Assembly (NCBI GenBank): GCA_017303415.1
Contig: JAFLBJ010000001.1
Span: 2,542,001 to 2,606,000, forward strand
Source: Chitinophagales bacterium
GTDB taxonomy: Bacteria; Bacteroidota; Bacteroidia; Chitinophagales; Chitinophagaceae
Direction of reading: 5' to 3'
Length of the DNA: 64,000 nt
Part shown: positions 45,998 to 55,327 of the stretch, piece after piece
How positions within the stretch are numbered: the first letter of the stretch is position 1
How the letters are laid out: each line of letters opens with the position of its first letter
The notes under the pieces: generated by a model
Seen by the model: the letters and a program-made list of their open reading frames with translations, nothing else
Told to the model about the DNA's origin: nothing
Databases searched by the model: none
Made by a program: the position numbers and the translations under genes

Positions 45998-48900
45998 ATG
46001 AGAAAGCTTTACTTAGCTCTATTTTTTGCTATTTTATCCATTGTCTCCATCCAGTCGCTGGCTCAGGTCAGTGCTTACTCTTATTCACAATCAAACGGAA
46101 CTTACACTGCCATTACAGGTGGAACTGTTTTAGGAAACACTTCCAGTGATGACGAGCGTTTTGTTGACCCCGCCTCGCCATTAGGTGGTACAACAACAAC
46201 AGGTGTTGGTTTTCCTATTGGATTTACCTTTAAGTACAATGGTACTGACTATGACCGTTTAGCGGTCAACAATAATGGTTGGATCTCCCTTGGTATTTCT
46301 TCACTCACACCCGCTGTAGACATCACAAGTACGAGTTCCTATACGCCTCTTGCCTCTACTTCCACCCATACAAATGCCAATTTACGGGCACGCATTGGTG
46401 GTATGGGTCGTGACCTGCAAGGACAAACCGGTTCGAGCATTCGGTTGGAAACAATTGGAACCGCTCCAAACCGTCAATGTGTTGTTCAGTTTACCAATTA
46501 CAAACGATTTGGAACAGCAGGTACCGGTGATAATTTCAATTTTCAGATCATTCTGAATGAAACCACCAATACCGTACAGGTTGTATTTGGCACGATGGTA
46601 TTTAATACCACCACAACCACATCCTCCATTTGCCATGTTGGTCTGGGTGGAAATGCCAGTACAGATTTTAACAACCGCCAGACCACGGCCCCCCATAACT
46701 GGAATGCAACAACGGCGGGTACAACCAATACACAAGGTTGTCAAAATGCCACTTCAACCATTGCGGTTACAGCGCCTGCTTCCGGGCTTACCATGACCTG
46801 GACAGCACCCGCTTGTCAATCACCCTCTGGAATAGTTGCTTCTGCCATAACATTGACTTCTGCAACCATTAGCTGGACAGCAAGTGGTACTGCCACTTCA
46901 TATGATTGGGAAATCCGTACCTCAGGTGCCTGTGGTTCCGGCGCGCCGATCCAAAGCGGTAACTCAGCTACCACTTCAGTTAACCTGACGGGGTTGAATC
47001 CTAGTACAACGTATACCTTCTGTATCAGTTCATCCTGTGCAGGGCCCACATCCAGCGCCTGGATATCCTCTACATTTACTACGCTGTGTGCACCAGTCAA
47101 TGTTCCCTATCTGGTGAATTTTGATGGGGTGACCACTCCTGCCTTACCAGTGTGTACAGCAGTGCAAGATGTGAATGGTGGAACCACCTGGGCTACGGTT
47201 GCTGCTCCAACAGGATATACTGGAAATATTCTTCGCTATGGATTTTCGTCCACTTTACCCGGTGATGATTGGTTTTATACCAATGCTGTTCACCTGGTAG
47301 CCGGCACAACCTACAAGCTTAAATTACGTTACGGCAACAACAGCTCAAGCTTCTCAGAAGCCATGGAAGTAAAATATGGCACTGTTGCCTCCCCTGCTGG
47401 AATGACCACCAGCCTGCTGAATTATCCTGTGATCACAGGTAATTCACCCACCAATGATTCTACCTTGTTTGTTCCATCTGCCACAGGTGACTATTATTTT
47501 GGCTTCCACAGCTATTCAGATGTGGACCAGTGGAACCTGTATCTGGATGATATTTCAATAACTGAATTGCCCGCTGCCGATATTGGTGCCATTGCCATCA
47601 ATACGCCAACGGTGTATTGTCCCGATCCTGCCGCCAGCAACCTGGAGGCCGTGATACAAAATTTTGGAGCTTCTACGATTGACTTTGCTTCCAATCCGGC
47701 TACAATCACAGTCAATGTAGGAGGAGCCGGTTCAGGTACCCTCACCGGTACATTGAATACAGGCACCCTGGCAGTAGGTAGTACCGCTACCATCAGCCTT
47801 ACACCGGCCTTCTCTTTTGCTGCCAGCGGTAATTACACTTTCGAAGTAATTGCAACAGCAGTTGGAGATGGTAATTCATCCAATAGCACATTTAATGGTT
47901 CCAAATTTATCAACTCAGTTCCTGTGGTCAACCTCGGCGCTGATGTTGACCAGTGTACCAATACAGGTATTGTGCTTAGTGCCAATACACAGCCTGCCGG
48001 AAGTTCCTATGTATGGAATACCGGTGCTACTACGCCTACCTTGACAGCAACAGCAACCGGCCAGTATTATCTGACCGTAACAAGCCCGTTGATCAATGGC
48101 CCCGGCACTAAAACCTTTACCACGAACACCCCGGTTGGCATCTTCGACCTGCAAACCGTGAACTCCACACAGGCAGTATCCGGATTGACACGGACCACTA
48201 TGTCAGCCACAAGCATCAACCAGGTTTGTATCAATATTACACATACCTGGAACTCGGATATGGATATCCAACTGGTATCTCCTTCCGGAACGATCATGGA
48301 CCTGTCGATTGGTAATGGCGGTTCTGGTGATAACTACACCAATACCTGCTTCTCCCCTTCGGCCTCTGTTCCCATTTTCTCGGGTACTTCGCCTTTCACC
48401 GGAACCTTCTTACCAGAAGAACCTTTCACCGTATTCAACGGCCAAAACCCGAATGGTAACTGGTCATTGCGTGTGACTGACTTCTTTAATGGTGATCAGG
48501 GTACGATCAATAGCTGGTTCATTGTATTCAATGATTCTATCCCAACACCAGGCACAGGTTGTTCGGCTGCTGATACCATCAATGCAACGGTTCGTCCTGT
48601 TCCGCTTGTTGACCTTGGACCTGATGCGATCGTTTGTGCCGGTGGTACCAAAACACTTAACCCCGGAACTCAGCCTACTGGTTCTACCTTCCTTTGGAAC
48701 ACCAATGCTACTACCTCTACCTTAGTGGCTGCTTCCACCGGATTGTACTGGGTTGAAGTAACCAATAGCCAGGCTTGTTCGAAACGCGATTCGATCAATG
48801 TAACTGTGATCGCGCCAATCGTTACCACACTCAACCTGCCATTTGATACCTTGTATGTCAACTCTCCGATCACTGCATTAAGTGGTGGTTCACCGGCTGG

Positions 48901-49297
48901 CACAGGTGGTGTCTACTCAGGTGTGGGTATCAGTGGAACCTCTATTAACCCGGCTGCCTTCCCGCAAGGAAACCACCAGGTGACCTATACCTTTACCGAC
49001 GCTAATGGTTGCGTAGGTACGGCTTCGGATGTATTCACCGTAGTGGCCAACACCGCCAACAAGGTCAATCTCTACCCGAACCCAAGCACGGGAGGTAATT
49101 TCCGCATGGTGGTTGCCACCGACTTTGTGGGTGCCTTTGTAACCGCATATGATCAAACAGGTCACAAAATGGGTTCCTGGACCCTGGGTGGAAAATTGAA
49201 CGATTATTCGCTGGATTGGCCGGCTGGTCGTTACACCCTGATCATCCGCAACAGCGCAGGTGTGGAAGTACAGAAACAACTGATCATCGTCAAATAA
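45998..49297 (+). CDS. Large T9SS cargo protein with FN3, P-domain and sorting domain
   Basis: A 1099-aa secreted protein. Signal peptide (1-22, ending LAQ); an N-terminal beta-rich domain (about 30-255); a fibronectin type III domain (about 275-360, ATISWTASGTATSYDWEI); a carbohydrate-binding-like jelly roll (about 365-530); CARDB/Ig-like repeats with LGADVDQC and LGPDAIVC starts; a proprotein-convertase P-domain (about 705-850, HTWNSDMDIQLVSPSG, NGNWSLRVTDFFNGD); and a C-terminal T9SS sorting domain (VNLYPNPSTGGNF ... KQLIIVK). No peptidase catalytic domain is seen despite the P-domain. A role in adhesion or the extracellular matrix is likely. Confidence 0.9.
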   Translation: MRKLYLALFFAILSIVSIQSLAQVSAYSYSQSNGTYTAITGGTVLGNTSSDDERFVDPASPLGGTTTTGVGFPIGFTFKYNGTDYDRLAVNNNGWISLGISSLTPAVDITSTSSYTPLASTSTHTNANLRARIGGMGRDLQGQTGSSIRLETIGTAPNRQCVVQFTNYKRFGTAGTGDNFNFQIILNETTNTVQVVFGTMVFNTTTTTSSICHVGLGGNASTDFNNRQTTAPHNWNATTAGTTNTQGCQNATSTIAVTAPASGLTMTWTAPACQSPSGIVASAITLTSATISWTASGTATSYDWEIRTSGACGSGAPIQSGNSATTSVNLTGLNPSTTYTFCISSSCAGPTSSAWISSTFTTLCAPVNVPYLVNFDGVTTPALPVCTAVQDVNGGTTWATVAAPTGYTGNILRYGFSSTLPGDDWFYTNAVHLVAGTTYKLKLRYGNNSSSFSEAMEVKYGTVASPAGMTTSLLNYPVITGNSPTNDSTLFVPSATGDYYFGFHSYSDVDQWNLYLDDISITELPAADIGAIAINTPTVYCPDPAASNLEAVIQNFGASTIDFASNPATITVNVGGAGSGTLTGTLNTGTLAVGSTATISLTPAFSFAASGNYTFEVIATAVGDGNSSNSTFNGSKFINSVPVVNLGADVDQCTNTGIVLSANTQPAGSSYVWNTGATTPTLTATATGQYYLTVTSPLINGPGTKTFTTNTPVGIFDLQTVNSTQAVSGLTRTTMSATSINQVCINITHTWNSDMDIQLVSPSGTIMDLSIGNGGSGDNYTNTCFSPSASVPIFSGTSPFTGTFLPEEPFTVFNGQNPNGNWSLRVTDFFNGDQGTINSWFIVFNDSIPTPGTGCSAADTINATVRPVPLVDLGPDAIVCAGGTKTLNPGTQPTGSTFLWNTNATTSTLVAASTGLYWVEVTNSQACSKRDSINVTVIAPIVTTLNLPFDTLYVNSPITALSGGSPAGTGGVYSGVGISGTSINPAAFPQGNHQVTYTFTDANGCVGTASDVFTVVANTANKVNLYPNPSTGGNFRMVVATDFVGAFVTAYDQTGHKMGSWTLGGKLNDYSLDWPAGRYTLIIRNSAGVEVQKQLIIVK

Positions 49298-49325
49298 TTA
49301 TCCCATAACCAACTACCCCCTTCGA

Positions 49326-49357
49326 GACGGTCTCCTCCATGGAGACCGTCTTTTTTT
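49326..49357 (+). terminator. Rho-independent terminator before pdxJ
   Basis: A perfect 10-bp stem (GACGGTCTCC at 49326-49335 with GGAGACCGTC at 49341-49350), a 5-nt loop and seven Ts. Confidence 0.92.
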
Positions 49358-49362
49358 ATTTC

Positions 49363-49370
49363 TATCTTTG
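49363..49370 (+). promoter_or_regulatory. Candidate -7 element of pdxJ, almost touching its ATG
   Basis: TATCTTTG is an exact TAnnTTTG match, directly after the terminator's T tract and only 4 nt before the pdxJ ATG. If used, the mRNA would be leaderless or nearly so. Confidence 0.5.
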
Positions 49371-49374
49371 CCGG

Positions 49375-50097
49375 ATGACAAAACTGTCTGTCAACATCAA
49401 CAAATTTGCCACCCTGCGGAATAGCCGTGGAGGAAATAACCCCGATGTGGTAAAAGCAGCCATCGATGCGGAACGTTTTGGCGCTGATGGAGTAACCGTT
49501 CATCCCCGTCCGGATGAACGCCATATCCGGTATGCCGATGTTCGGCAGATCCGAAAGATCATCACTACTGAATTCAATATTGAAGGAAATTGCCGGGAGC
49601 CCCGTTTTATTGAGCTGGTACTGGAAACAAAACCCCATCAAGTTACCCTCGTACCCGATGCAGAAGGTCAGCTGACCAGCGATCATGGATGGGACACCAT
49701 CACCCACCGGGAATATTTACAGACCACCATCAAGTTATTTAAAGACGCCGGAATTCGTGTTTCCATTTTTGTAGACCCTGTACTGGATATTGTAGAAGGC
49801 GCAGCTGCTACCGGCACCGATCGGATCGAACTTTATACGGAAGCCTATGCCCGGGAATTTGCCGCAGGGCACAAAGAAAAAGCCATTGCTCCCTATGTTG
49901 CCGCCGCTCATAAAGCCATTGCCTTAGGCCTTGGGATCAATGCCGGTCATGATCTTGACCTGCATAACCTGGGCTACTTCAGCCAGGGTTTACCCGGTCT
50001 GGATGAGGTCAGCATCGGTCATGCCCTTGTCTGCGATGCCCTATACCTTGGGTATGAGAACAGCATCCAATTATATAAACGGCAACTGCAACGCTGA
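49375..50097 (+). CDS. pdxJ: Pyridoxine 5'-phosphate synthase
   Basis: A 240-aa TIM-barrel enzyme that condenses 1-deoxyxylulose 5-phosphate with 3-amino-2-oxopropyl phosphate in vitamin B6 synthesis. Motifs are [51 protein letters not shown] and [14 protein letters not shown]. The ATG at 49375 gives normal length; the upstream open frame runs through the terminator. Several PLP enzymes encoded in this window (Cbs-like, CysM, TrpB, HisC) depend on its product. Confidence 0.96.
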   Translation: MTKLSVNINKFATLRNSRGGNNPDVVKAAIDAERFGADGVTVHPRPDERHIRYADVRQIRKIITTEFNIEGNCREPRFIELVLETKPHQVTLVPDAEGQLTSDHGWDTITHREYLQTTIKLFKDAGIRVSIFVDPVLDIVEGAAATGTDRIELYTEAYAREFAAGHKEKAIAPYVAAAHKAIALGLGINAGHDLDLHNLGYFSQGLPGLDEVSIGHALVCDALYLGYENSIQLYKRQLQR

Positions 50098-50133
50098 CCG
50101 ATCCCATTAAATTTGGGTAAAATCAGCAGCATT

Positions 50134-51237
50134 ATGAAAAAACTCCTTCTGGCAGCAGGCCTGCTTTTGACGGTTGGCTTGTCTGCACAATTGACCACCC
50201 CTCCCAGTGGCGGAAATAAAAGAGCCATGGTTGGCGAACAGATCGGTCTCACTCAGGTAAATATCCATTATGATCGTCCCGGTGTAAAAGGAAGGGAAGG
50301 TCAGATCTATGGAACCGGAATCGTTCATTCTGGTTTTATCGATCAGCAATTTGGGCCTTCCAAATCAGCGCCCTGGCGGGCTGGTGCAAATGAAAATACC
50401 ACCATCGAATTTTCCACCGATGTTACCATTGAAGGGAAACAGCTCCCTGCCGGGAAATATGGACTTTTCGTTGCCTATGATCCCAATGCCTGTACCGTGA
50501 TCTTCTCCAAAAATTCCATTTCCTGGGGTAGCTATTTTTATAACCCGGAGGAAGATGCACTTCGGGTCACCGTAAAACCCGTTGCCCTGGATCGTTCCGT
50601 TGAATGGTTGAAGTATGAATTCACCAATCAAACAGATAATTCAGCCACGATCGCCTTGCAGTGGGAAAAATTATCCATCCCCTTTAAGGTGGAAACCGAC
50701 CTCGTCAAAAATCAGTTAACCATTTTCCGGAATGAACTCCGCAACAGACTGGGTTTTACCTGGCAGAGTTGGAACCAGGCCGCAGCCTGGTGCGCTCAGC
50801 GCAAGACCAACCTGGATGAAGCCTTGCTTTGGGCCGATACAGCCACCAGCGCCATCTTTGGAGGTAATATGGTATTCCAGACACATGTCACAAAAGCCAA
50901 TGTCCTAAAAGCCATGGGCAGAAATGAAGAAGCGGATGCCGTGCTGAAAAGCGCCATGCCACTCGGTAGCGTGATCGATCTGCATCAATACGGCCGGCAA
51001 TTACTTGCGCAGAAAAAAACAACCGAAGCGCTGGAAATATTTAAAATGAATTATGCCAAAAATCCTGATCAATTTACCACGCTGGTTGGATTGGCGCGGG
51101 GATACTCAGGAGTTGGCGATTTCAAGAATGCGTTGAAATACATGACCAAAGCCCTGCCGCTGGCACCCGATGACCAGAACAAAAAATCAGTGGGTGATAT
51201 GATTGATAAATTAAAGAATAAGCAGGATGTGAATTGA
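50134..51237 (+). CDS. DUF2911 secreted protein with TPR-like C-terminus
   Basis: A 367-aa protein; the ATG at 50134 starts a signal peptide (1-18, ending LSAQ). The DUF2911 domain spans about 30-190 (VNIHYDRPGVKGREG, APWRAGANENTTIEFS, GKYGLFV). The C-terminal third has helical repeats (DEALLWADTATSAIF, NVLKAMGRNEEADAVL, LVGLARGYSGVGDFKNAL) typical of TPRs. Its function is unknown; it is exported to the periplasm. The stop is followed at once by a GCTATTA array. Confidence 0.85.
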   Translation: MKKLLLAAGLLLTVGLSAQLTTPPSGGNKRAMVGEQIGLTQVNIHYDRPGVKGREGQIYGTGIVHSGFIDQQFGPSKSAPWRAGANENTTIEFSTDVTIEGKQLPAGKYGLFVAYDPNACTVIFSKNSISWGSYFYNPEEDALRVTVKPVALDRSVEWLKYEFTNQTDNSATIALQWEKLSIPFKVETDLVKNQLTIFRNELRNRLGFTWQSWNQAAAWCAQRKTNLDEALLWADTATSAIFGGNMVFQTHVTKANVLKAMGRNEEADAVLKSAMPLGSVIDLHQYGRQLLAQKKTTEALEIFKMNYAKNPDQFTTLVGLARGYSGVGDFKNALKYMTKALPLAPDDQNKKSVGDMIDKLKNKQDVN

Positions 51238-51286
51238 GCTAATAGCTAACAGCTATTAGCTATTAGCTATTAGCTTATTGCTAATT
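51238..51286. repeat. GCTATTA heptamer array between convergent genes
   Basis: Inverted GCTAATA/GCTATTA units in 7-nt steps fill the gap between the DUF2911 gene and the thioredoxin-like gene and overlap the latter's stop codon. This is the longest copy of the type also seen at 18717, 58456 and 60366. Confidence 0.85.
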
Positions 51287-52390
51287 ACAACCAAGTAACT
51301 CGCAAAGTTTCGATTCCAGTTCGGGTCCCCGGAGATTTTTGGCAATGATGATGCCATTAGGGTCCACGAGAAAATTATAGGGTATGCTTGAAACACGATA
51401 AAGCAAGGCCGCTTCATTTTCCCAGAATTTCAAATCACTTACATGGGTCCAGGTCAGATTATCTTTTTTGATCGCCTGGATCCATGCATTTTTTTGACCG
51501 GGTCGGTCGAGGGAAACCCCAAATACAGTAAATTTTTTATCCTTGAAGCGCTGATAATTGGCTACAACGTTGGGATTTTCCATCCGGCAGGGTCCGCACC
51601 AACTGGCCCAAAAATCGACCAGCACATACTTTCCTTTGAAAGAGGACAGAGAAACACCAACACCGGAGGTATCCGGCTGTGTAAAATCTACCGCCGTGGT
51701 ACCGATGGCGCCAATTTTATTATAGTCAATGTATTTTTTAAGCTGCTGCCCGGTTTGAGAAAGTCTGACTTTCTCGTCCACCCGCTCAAATCGTTTTTCA
51801 AGTAATACCGGATCATCGTAAAATTGAGAGGTAACAGATAACATAAAGGGTGCAACAAATGAACCCCGGTGAATATCCAGGTATGCATCAATGGCTGTCT
51901 GTATCTGCGGTTGTAAGGCATTGTAAACAGTAATCAGGGAATCTCTTTTCAGCCCTTCCGGCAGCGAATTGATCGTGGAAGCGACATTATTTACCTGAGC
52001 TACCAGCGGGTTGAATACTTCTTTAAAGGCTACAAAATCCTGGTGTACAGAGGAGCCTTTGATCGAAAGGTTAGCGAGATCCTCCTTTTTGCCGGTAACG
52101 GTGATCGGACTATTCTCCAGAAAAAGGTATTGGGGCTTTTCCTTTCCAATGACCAGTAAATAGATCTCGGGTTCTGTTACCACACCTTTCAACTGAAACT
52201 TATAATCCTTTACTGAATCAGTTGCCAGTATGTCCTTTGTTTCCGTATGCATCAAATTCACAACGGTACCATTGGTGAGTCCGATGATACTGCCTGAAAC
52301 CTGAAACCCTTCCGTTTTTTGGCCGGAAGCGATCCAGACAATGGATAGTGTGTGGAGTAAAAAAATAAATTTCTTCATGTTCATTTTCAT
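51281..52390 (-). CDS. TlpA-like thioredoxin protein with DUF4369 N-terminus
   Basis: A 369-aa protein with a signal sequence (cleavage about residue 24). An N-terminal DUF4369-like beta domain (about 28-115, GSIIGLTNGTVVNLMH) and a helical linker are followed by a thioredoxin-fold domain with ASWCGPC (Cys265, Cys268) and a cis-Pro region (SSIPYNFLVDPNG). It is a periplasmic thiol-disulfide oxidoreductase. Its ATG overlaps the hisIE stop in an ATGA arrangement, so it is translationally coupled to the his genes; the link is probably positional rather than biochemical. Confidence 0.9.
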   Translation of the reverse strand: MKMNMKKFIFLLHTLSIVWIASGQKTEGFQVSGSIIGLTNGTVVNLMHTETKDILATDSVKDYKFQLKGVVTEPEIYLLVIGKEKPQYLFLENSPITVTGKKEDLANLSIKGSSVHQDFVAFKEVFNPLVAQVNNVASTINSLPEGLKRDSLITVYNALQPQIQTAIDAYLDIHRGSFVAPFMLSVTSQFYDDPVLLEKRFERVDEKVRLSQTGQQLKKYIDYNKIGAIGTTAVDFTQPDTSGVGVSLSSFKGKYVLVDFWASWCGPCRMENPNVVANYQRFKDKKFTVFGVSLDRPGQKNAWIQAIKKDNLTWTHVSDLKFWENEAALLYRVSSIPYNFLVDPNGIIIAKNLRGPELESKLCELLGCN

Positions 52391-52980
52391 TTGTGTCTGG
52401 ATTTGAGCACCTCTATAACATCGTCCAGTTTTTTCCCTTTGGCCTGGAGTAAAATTAAATAATGGAACAATAAATCGGCAGCTTCGTTCAAAAACAGGTC
52501 ATCTCTTCCGTCCTTAGCCTCGATCACGAGTTCCACTGCCTCCTCTCCCACTTTCTGGGCTATTTTATTGATGCCCTTTCCAAACAGCTGATGTACATAC
52601 GATTTTTCATTGGTTCCGGATCGGCGCAGGGCAATGATATCCTCCAGATAGTGTAGAAAATCGCTAAAATGGTTGCGTTCATTCCAGCAGGTATCGGCCC
52701 CCGTATGGCACACAGGCCCCGTAGGCGCGGCCTTAATAAGCAGGGTATCCTGGTCGCAATCTACCATTACTTCCTTTACATGCAAGTGGTTACCACTTTC
52801 CTCTCCTTTGGTCCACAGCCTGTTCTTACTCCGACTGAAAAAAGTAACCAGACCCTGCTGCATGGTCATGTCCAGGGCTTCCTGGTTCATGAAACCAAGC
52901 ATCAGCACCTTGAGTGTCTGATGATCCTGTACGATCACTGGTGCGAGGCCATCTTTGAATTTATTAAAATCGACTTTCAT
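52387..52980 (-). CDS. hisI: Bifunctional phosphoribosyl-AMP cyclohydrolase/phosphoribosyl-ATP pyrophosphatase
   Basis: A 197-aa HisIE fusion for steps 2 and 3 of histidine synthesis. The HisI half (1-105) has MLGFMNQEAL and LWTKGEESGNHLHV, then CDQDTLL and a CHTG...C zinc-ligand region. The HisE half (about 108-197) has KSYVHQLFGKG, KVGEEAVELVIEAKD and EAADLLFHYLILL. It is the last his gene in this cluster, 90 bp after hisF. Confidence 0.95.
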   Translation of the reverse strand: MKVDFNKFKDGLAPVIVQDHQTLKVLMLGFMNQEALDMTMQQGLVTFFSRSKNRLWTKGEESGNHLHVKEVMVDCDQDTLLIKAAPTGPVCHTGADTCWNERNHFSDFLHYLEDIIALRRSGTNEKSYVHQLFGKGINKIAQKVGEEAVELVIEAKDGRDDLFLNEAADLLFHYLILLQAKGKKLDDVIEVLKSRHK

Positions 52981-53070
52981 GATTGGAAGTACAAATTTAT
53001 GGGGGATTATTGGTTACACAGATTTTAGGTATTGGGTTATCCCGGAAAGCACTGCATACACGGAATGCAT

Positions 53071-53862
53071 TTAGCGGATGGGGATGCCTTTGAATTTCAG
53101 GTGTTTTTTAAGGTTGGGGATCGATATTTCTTTGAAATGGAAGATGCTGGCAGCCAGGGCAGCATCCGCCTGAGCGATTTGGAAAACATCCACAAAATGA
53201 TCCAGGGCGCCCCCTCCTCCCGAGGCGATCACCGGAACCGGAAGTGTGGTGGAAAGTTGACGGGTAATATCCAGTGCAAACCCCGATTTGGTTCCGTCAT
53301 GGTTCATCGAGGTAAGCAATATTTCTCCTACACCCCGGTCGACGGCTTCTCTGGCCCAATCAACACATCGAATTAGCGTACGTGTTCTGCCCCCGTGCAG
53401 GTACACATACCATTCCCCATCCTCTTCCTTTCGGGTGTCAATGGCCAGAACGACAAACTGGCTACCAAATTCCCGGGCAAGATCACCAATGAGAGCGGGG
53501 TCGTTAACGGCCGCTGTATTGATCGATACCTTATCGGCCCCATTATCCAACAAAAGAGAGGCATCTTCCACCGAACGTACACCACCACCCACCGTAAAGG
53601 GAATATTGACATGTACCGCAATTTGTCGCACCAATGCACTCAGGGTTTTGCGTTTTTCCACGGTAGCAGTGATATCCAGAAATACCAGCTCATCCGCCCC
53701 TTCCCGTGCATAGAGGGCACCCAATTCTACCGGATCACCGGCATCGCGGAGGTCAACAAAATTGGTACCCTTTACGGTTCGTCCATCGCGGATATCCAGA
53801 CAGGGTATGATCCTTTTGGTGAGCCCGGATACAGGGGTTGTTATTGTATTTTGAATGGTCAT
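53071..53862 (-). CDS. hisF: Imidazole glycerol phosphate synthase subunit HisF
   Basis: A 263-aa TIM-barrel cyclase. The family core begins at [19 protein letters not shown], about 14 residues into the protein, so there is a short extra N-terminus. The catalytic Asp residues are in CLDI and [13 protein letters not shown]; the ASGGGG loop is near 220. It uses ammonia from HisH to make imidazole glycerol phosphate and AICAR. Its ATG shares one base with the hisA stop (TAATG), implying tight coupling. Confidence 0.96.
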   Translation of the reverse strand: MTIQNTITTPVSGLTKRIIPCLDIRDGRTVKGTNFVDLRDAGDPVELGALYAREGADELVFLDITATVEKRKTLSALVRQIAVHVNIPFTVGGGVRSVEDASLLLDNGADKVSINTAAVNDPALIGDLAREFGSQFVVLAIDTRKEEDGEWYVYLHGGRTRTLIRCVDWAREAVDRGVGEILLTSMNHDGTKSGFALDITRQLSTTLPVPVIASGGGGALDHFVDVFQIAQADAALAASIFHFKEISIPNLKKHLKFKGIPIR

Positions 53863-54575
53863 TAGAATCTTTTTAGGTCCTCCAGGGTGATCCGGTTTTC
53901 ATAGATCGCCTTTCCCACAATCGCGGCCCGGCATCCTGCTTCCTGCAGGGCATCCAGGTCGGCCATGGAGCTCACTCCACCACTGGCGATAAAATACAGC
54001 GATGGAAATTTTGATACGATATTTTTATATAGTTCCACAGCTGGTCCTTCCAGCCGTCCATCCTTGCTTACATCAGTACAAAATAGTTGAGAGATGCCTT
54101 TCTGTATATATTTTTCAATCAGGTCGTACACCCAGATCTCCGTAGTTTCCAACCAACCTCCGATCGCAATTTTTTCATTCTTCACATCCGCACCCAATAA
54201 AAATTTATCGGCGCCAAACTGAGTTAACCAACCTGAGAATATATCCTCTCCTTTTACAGCCAGGCTTCCTACCGTTGCCCATTGAGCGCCTGAATTAAAA
54301 ACGATCCGTACATCTTCTTCCTTTTTCAATCCTCCGCCAAAATCTATTTGCAGCTTTGTCTTTCCGGCCAGTTGCTCCAGTACCTTCCAGTTCTTTACTG
54401 CACCCGCCTTTGCCCCATCCAAATCCACAAGGTGCAAACGTGTGAGCCCGGCATCTTCAAAACGAAGGGCCACTTCCAATGGGTTTTCATTGTACACTTT
54501 TTTTTGGGCATAATCTCCTTCCGTTAACCGGACACATTTGCCTTCAATGATATCAATGGCAGGTATGATCTCCAT
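53862..54575 (-). CDS. hisA: ProFAR isomerase HisA
   Basis: A 237-aa TIM-barrel enzyme that isomerises ProFAR to PRFAR in histidine synthesis. Motifs are [57 protein letters not shown] and [13 protein letters not shown]. It lies one base from hisH upstream and overlaps hisF by one base. Confidence 0.96.
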   Translation of the reverse strand: MEIIPAIDIIEGKCVRLTEGDYAQKKVYNENPLEVALRFEDAGLTRLHLVDLDGAKAGAVKNWKVLEQLAGKTKLQIDFGGGLKKEEDVRIVFNSGAQWATVGSLAVKGEDIFSGWLTQFGADKFLLGADVKNEKIAIGGWLETTEIWVYDLIEKYIQKGISQLFCTDVSKDGRLEGPAVELYKNIVSKFPSLYFIASGGVSSMADLDALQEAGCRAAIVGKAIYENRITLEDLKRF

Positions 54576-54576
54576 A

Positions 54577-55170
54577 CTATAAGGCTATAAAATTCTTTAA
54601 AATAAGTTCACCGACCTCCGCGCTTTTTTCCGGGTGAAACTGTACACCGTAAAAATTATCCCTTGCCAGGGCCGAACTATAGGGGGTAACATAATCGGTT
54701 GAAGAAATGGTATGTTCTCCCAGGTCGGCATAAAACCCATGTACAAAATAACAATAGGAATGCTCCGGCACCTGATGAAACAACTTTGATTTCAATCCGT
54801 AAATTTTATTCCACCCCATTTGAGGAATCTTGATGGATTGATCCGGGGAGGGGGCAAATCTTTTTACGCTTTCCTCAAAAATACCCAGACAGGGCGTATC
54901 GTTTTCCTCCGAGTACCGGCACATGAGTTGCATACCAAGACAGATACCCAATACAGGTTGTTTAAGTCCGATGATCAGTTGGTCAAGACCTCTTTCCTTC
55001 AGGTACCGCATGGCTGAACTGGCCTCACCTACCCCCGGGAAAATGACCTTATCGGCCTGCCGGATCTGATCGGGATCATCGGTTACCACAGCCTCCACAC
55101 CAATTCGCTCCAGGGCAAAAAGTACACTGCGGATATTTCCAGCGTTATATTTTATAATTACTAAATTCAT
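54577..55170 (-). CDS. hisH: Imidazole glycerol phosphate synthase glutaminase subunit HisH
   Basis: A 197-aa class I glutamine amidotransferase that feeds ammonia to HisF. The nucleophile Cys77 is in LGICLGMQL; the His/Glu pair is in GVQFHPEKSAE near the C-terminus. The PGVG oxyanion strand is at 45-48. It begins the hisH-A-F-IE block. Only 21 bp separate its ATG from a tRNA-Gly gene on the other strand, which leaves no room for a promoter that does not overlap the tRNA. Confidence 0.96.
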   Translation of the reverse strand: MNLVIIKYNAGNIRSVLFALERIGVEAVVTDDPDQIRQADKVIFPGVGEASSAMRYLKERGLDQLIIGLKQPVLGICLGMQLMCRYSEENDTPCLGIFEESVKRFAPSPDQSIKIPQMGWNKIYGLKSKLFHQVPEHSYCYFVHGFYADLGEHTISSTDYVTPYSSALARDNFYGVQFHPEKSAEVGELILKNFIAL

Positions 55171-55174
55171 GTCC

Positions 55175-55182
55175 TATTTTTG
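55175..55182 (+). promoter_or_regulatory. Candidate -7 element of the tRNA-Gly gene
   Basis: TATTTTTG is an exact TAnnTTTG match ending 9 nt before the tRNA 5' end, in the short gap shared with hisH. Confidence 0.55.
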
Positions 55183-55191
55183 TTGCCCTAA

Positions 55192-55264
55192 GCGGAAGTA
55201 GCTCACCTGGTAGAGCGACAGCTTCCCAAGCTGTAGGTAGCCGGTTCGAGTCCGGTCTTCCGCT
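55192..55264 (+). tRNA. tRNA-Gly (anticodon CCC)
   Basis: A 73-nt cloverleaf: acceptor stem GCGGAAG / CTTCCGC, D arm GCTC...GAGC, anticodon stem ACAGC / GCTGT with loop TTCCCAA (anticodon CCC), and T arm GCCGG-TTCGAGT-CCGGT with one G:T pair. CCA is not encoded. It lies between trpA and hisH but on the opposite strand to both. Confidence 0.95.
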
Positions 55265-55280
55265 CGCTTTTCTTCCAAAA

Positions 55281-55327
55281 GTTTCTCGCAGCGTCCGCAG
55301 CGCTTCTTTGCGAGCGCGGCGAGAAAC
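55281..55327. terminator. Inverted repeat shared by tRNA-Gly and trpA ends
   Basis: GTTTCTCGC (55281-55289) and GCGAGAAAC (55319-55327) are perfect inverted copies, with further GC-rich internal pairing. It follows the tRNA by 16 bp and abuts the trpA stop, so it may end transcription from both sides. Its base pattern resembles the dispersed GCAAAG-type inverted repeats at 15561. Confidence 0.6.
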
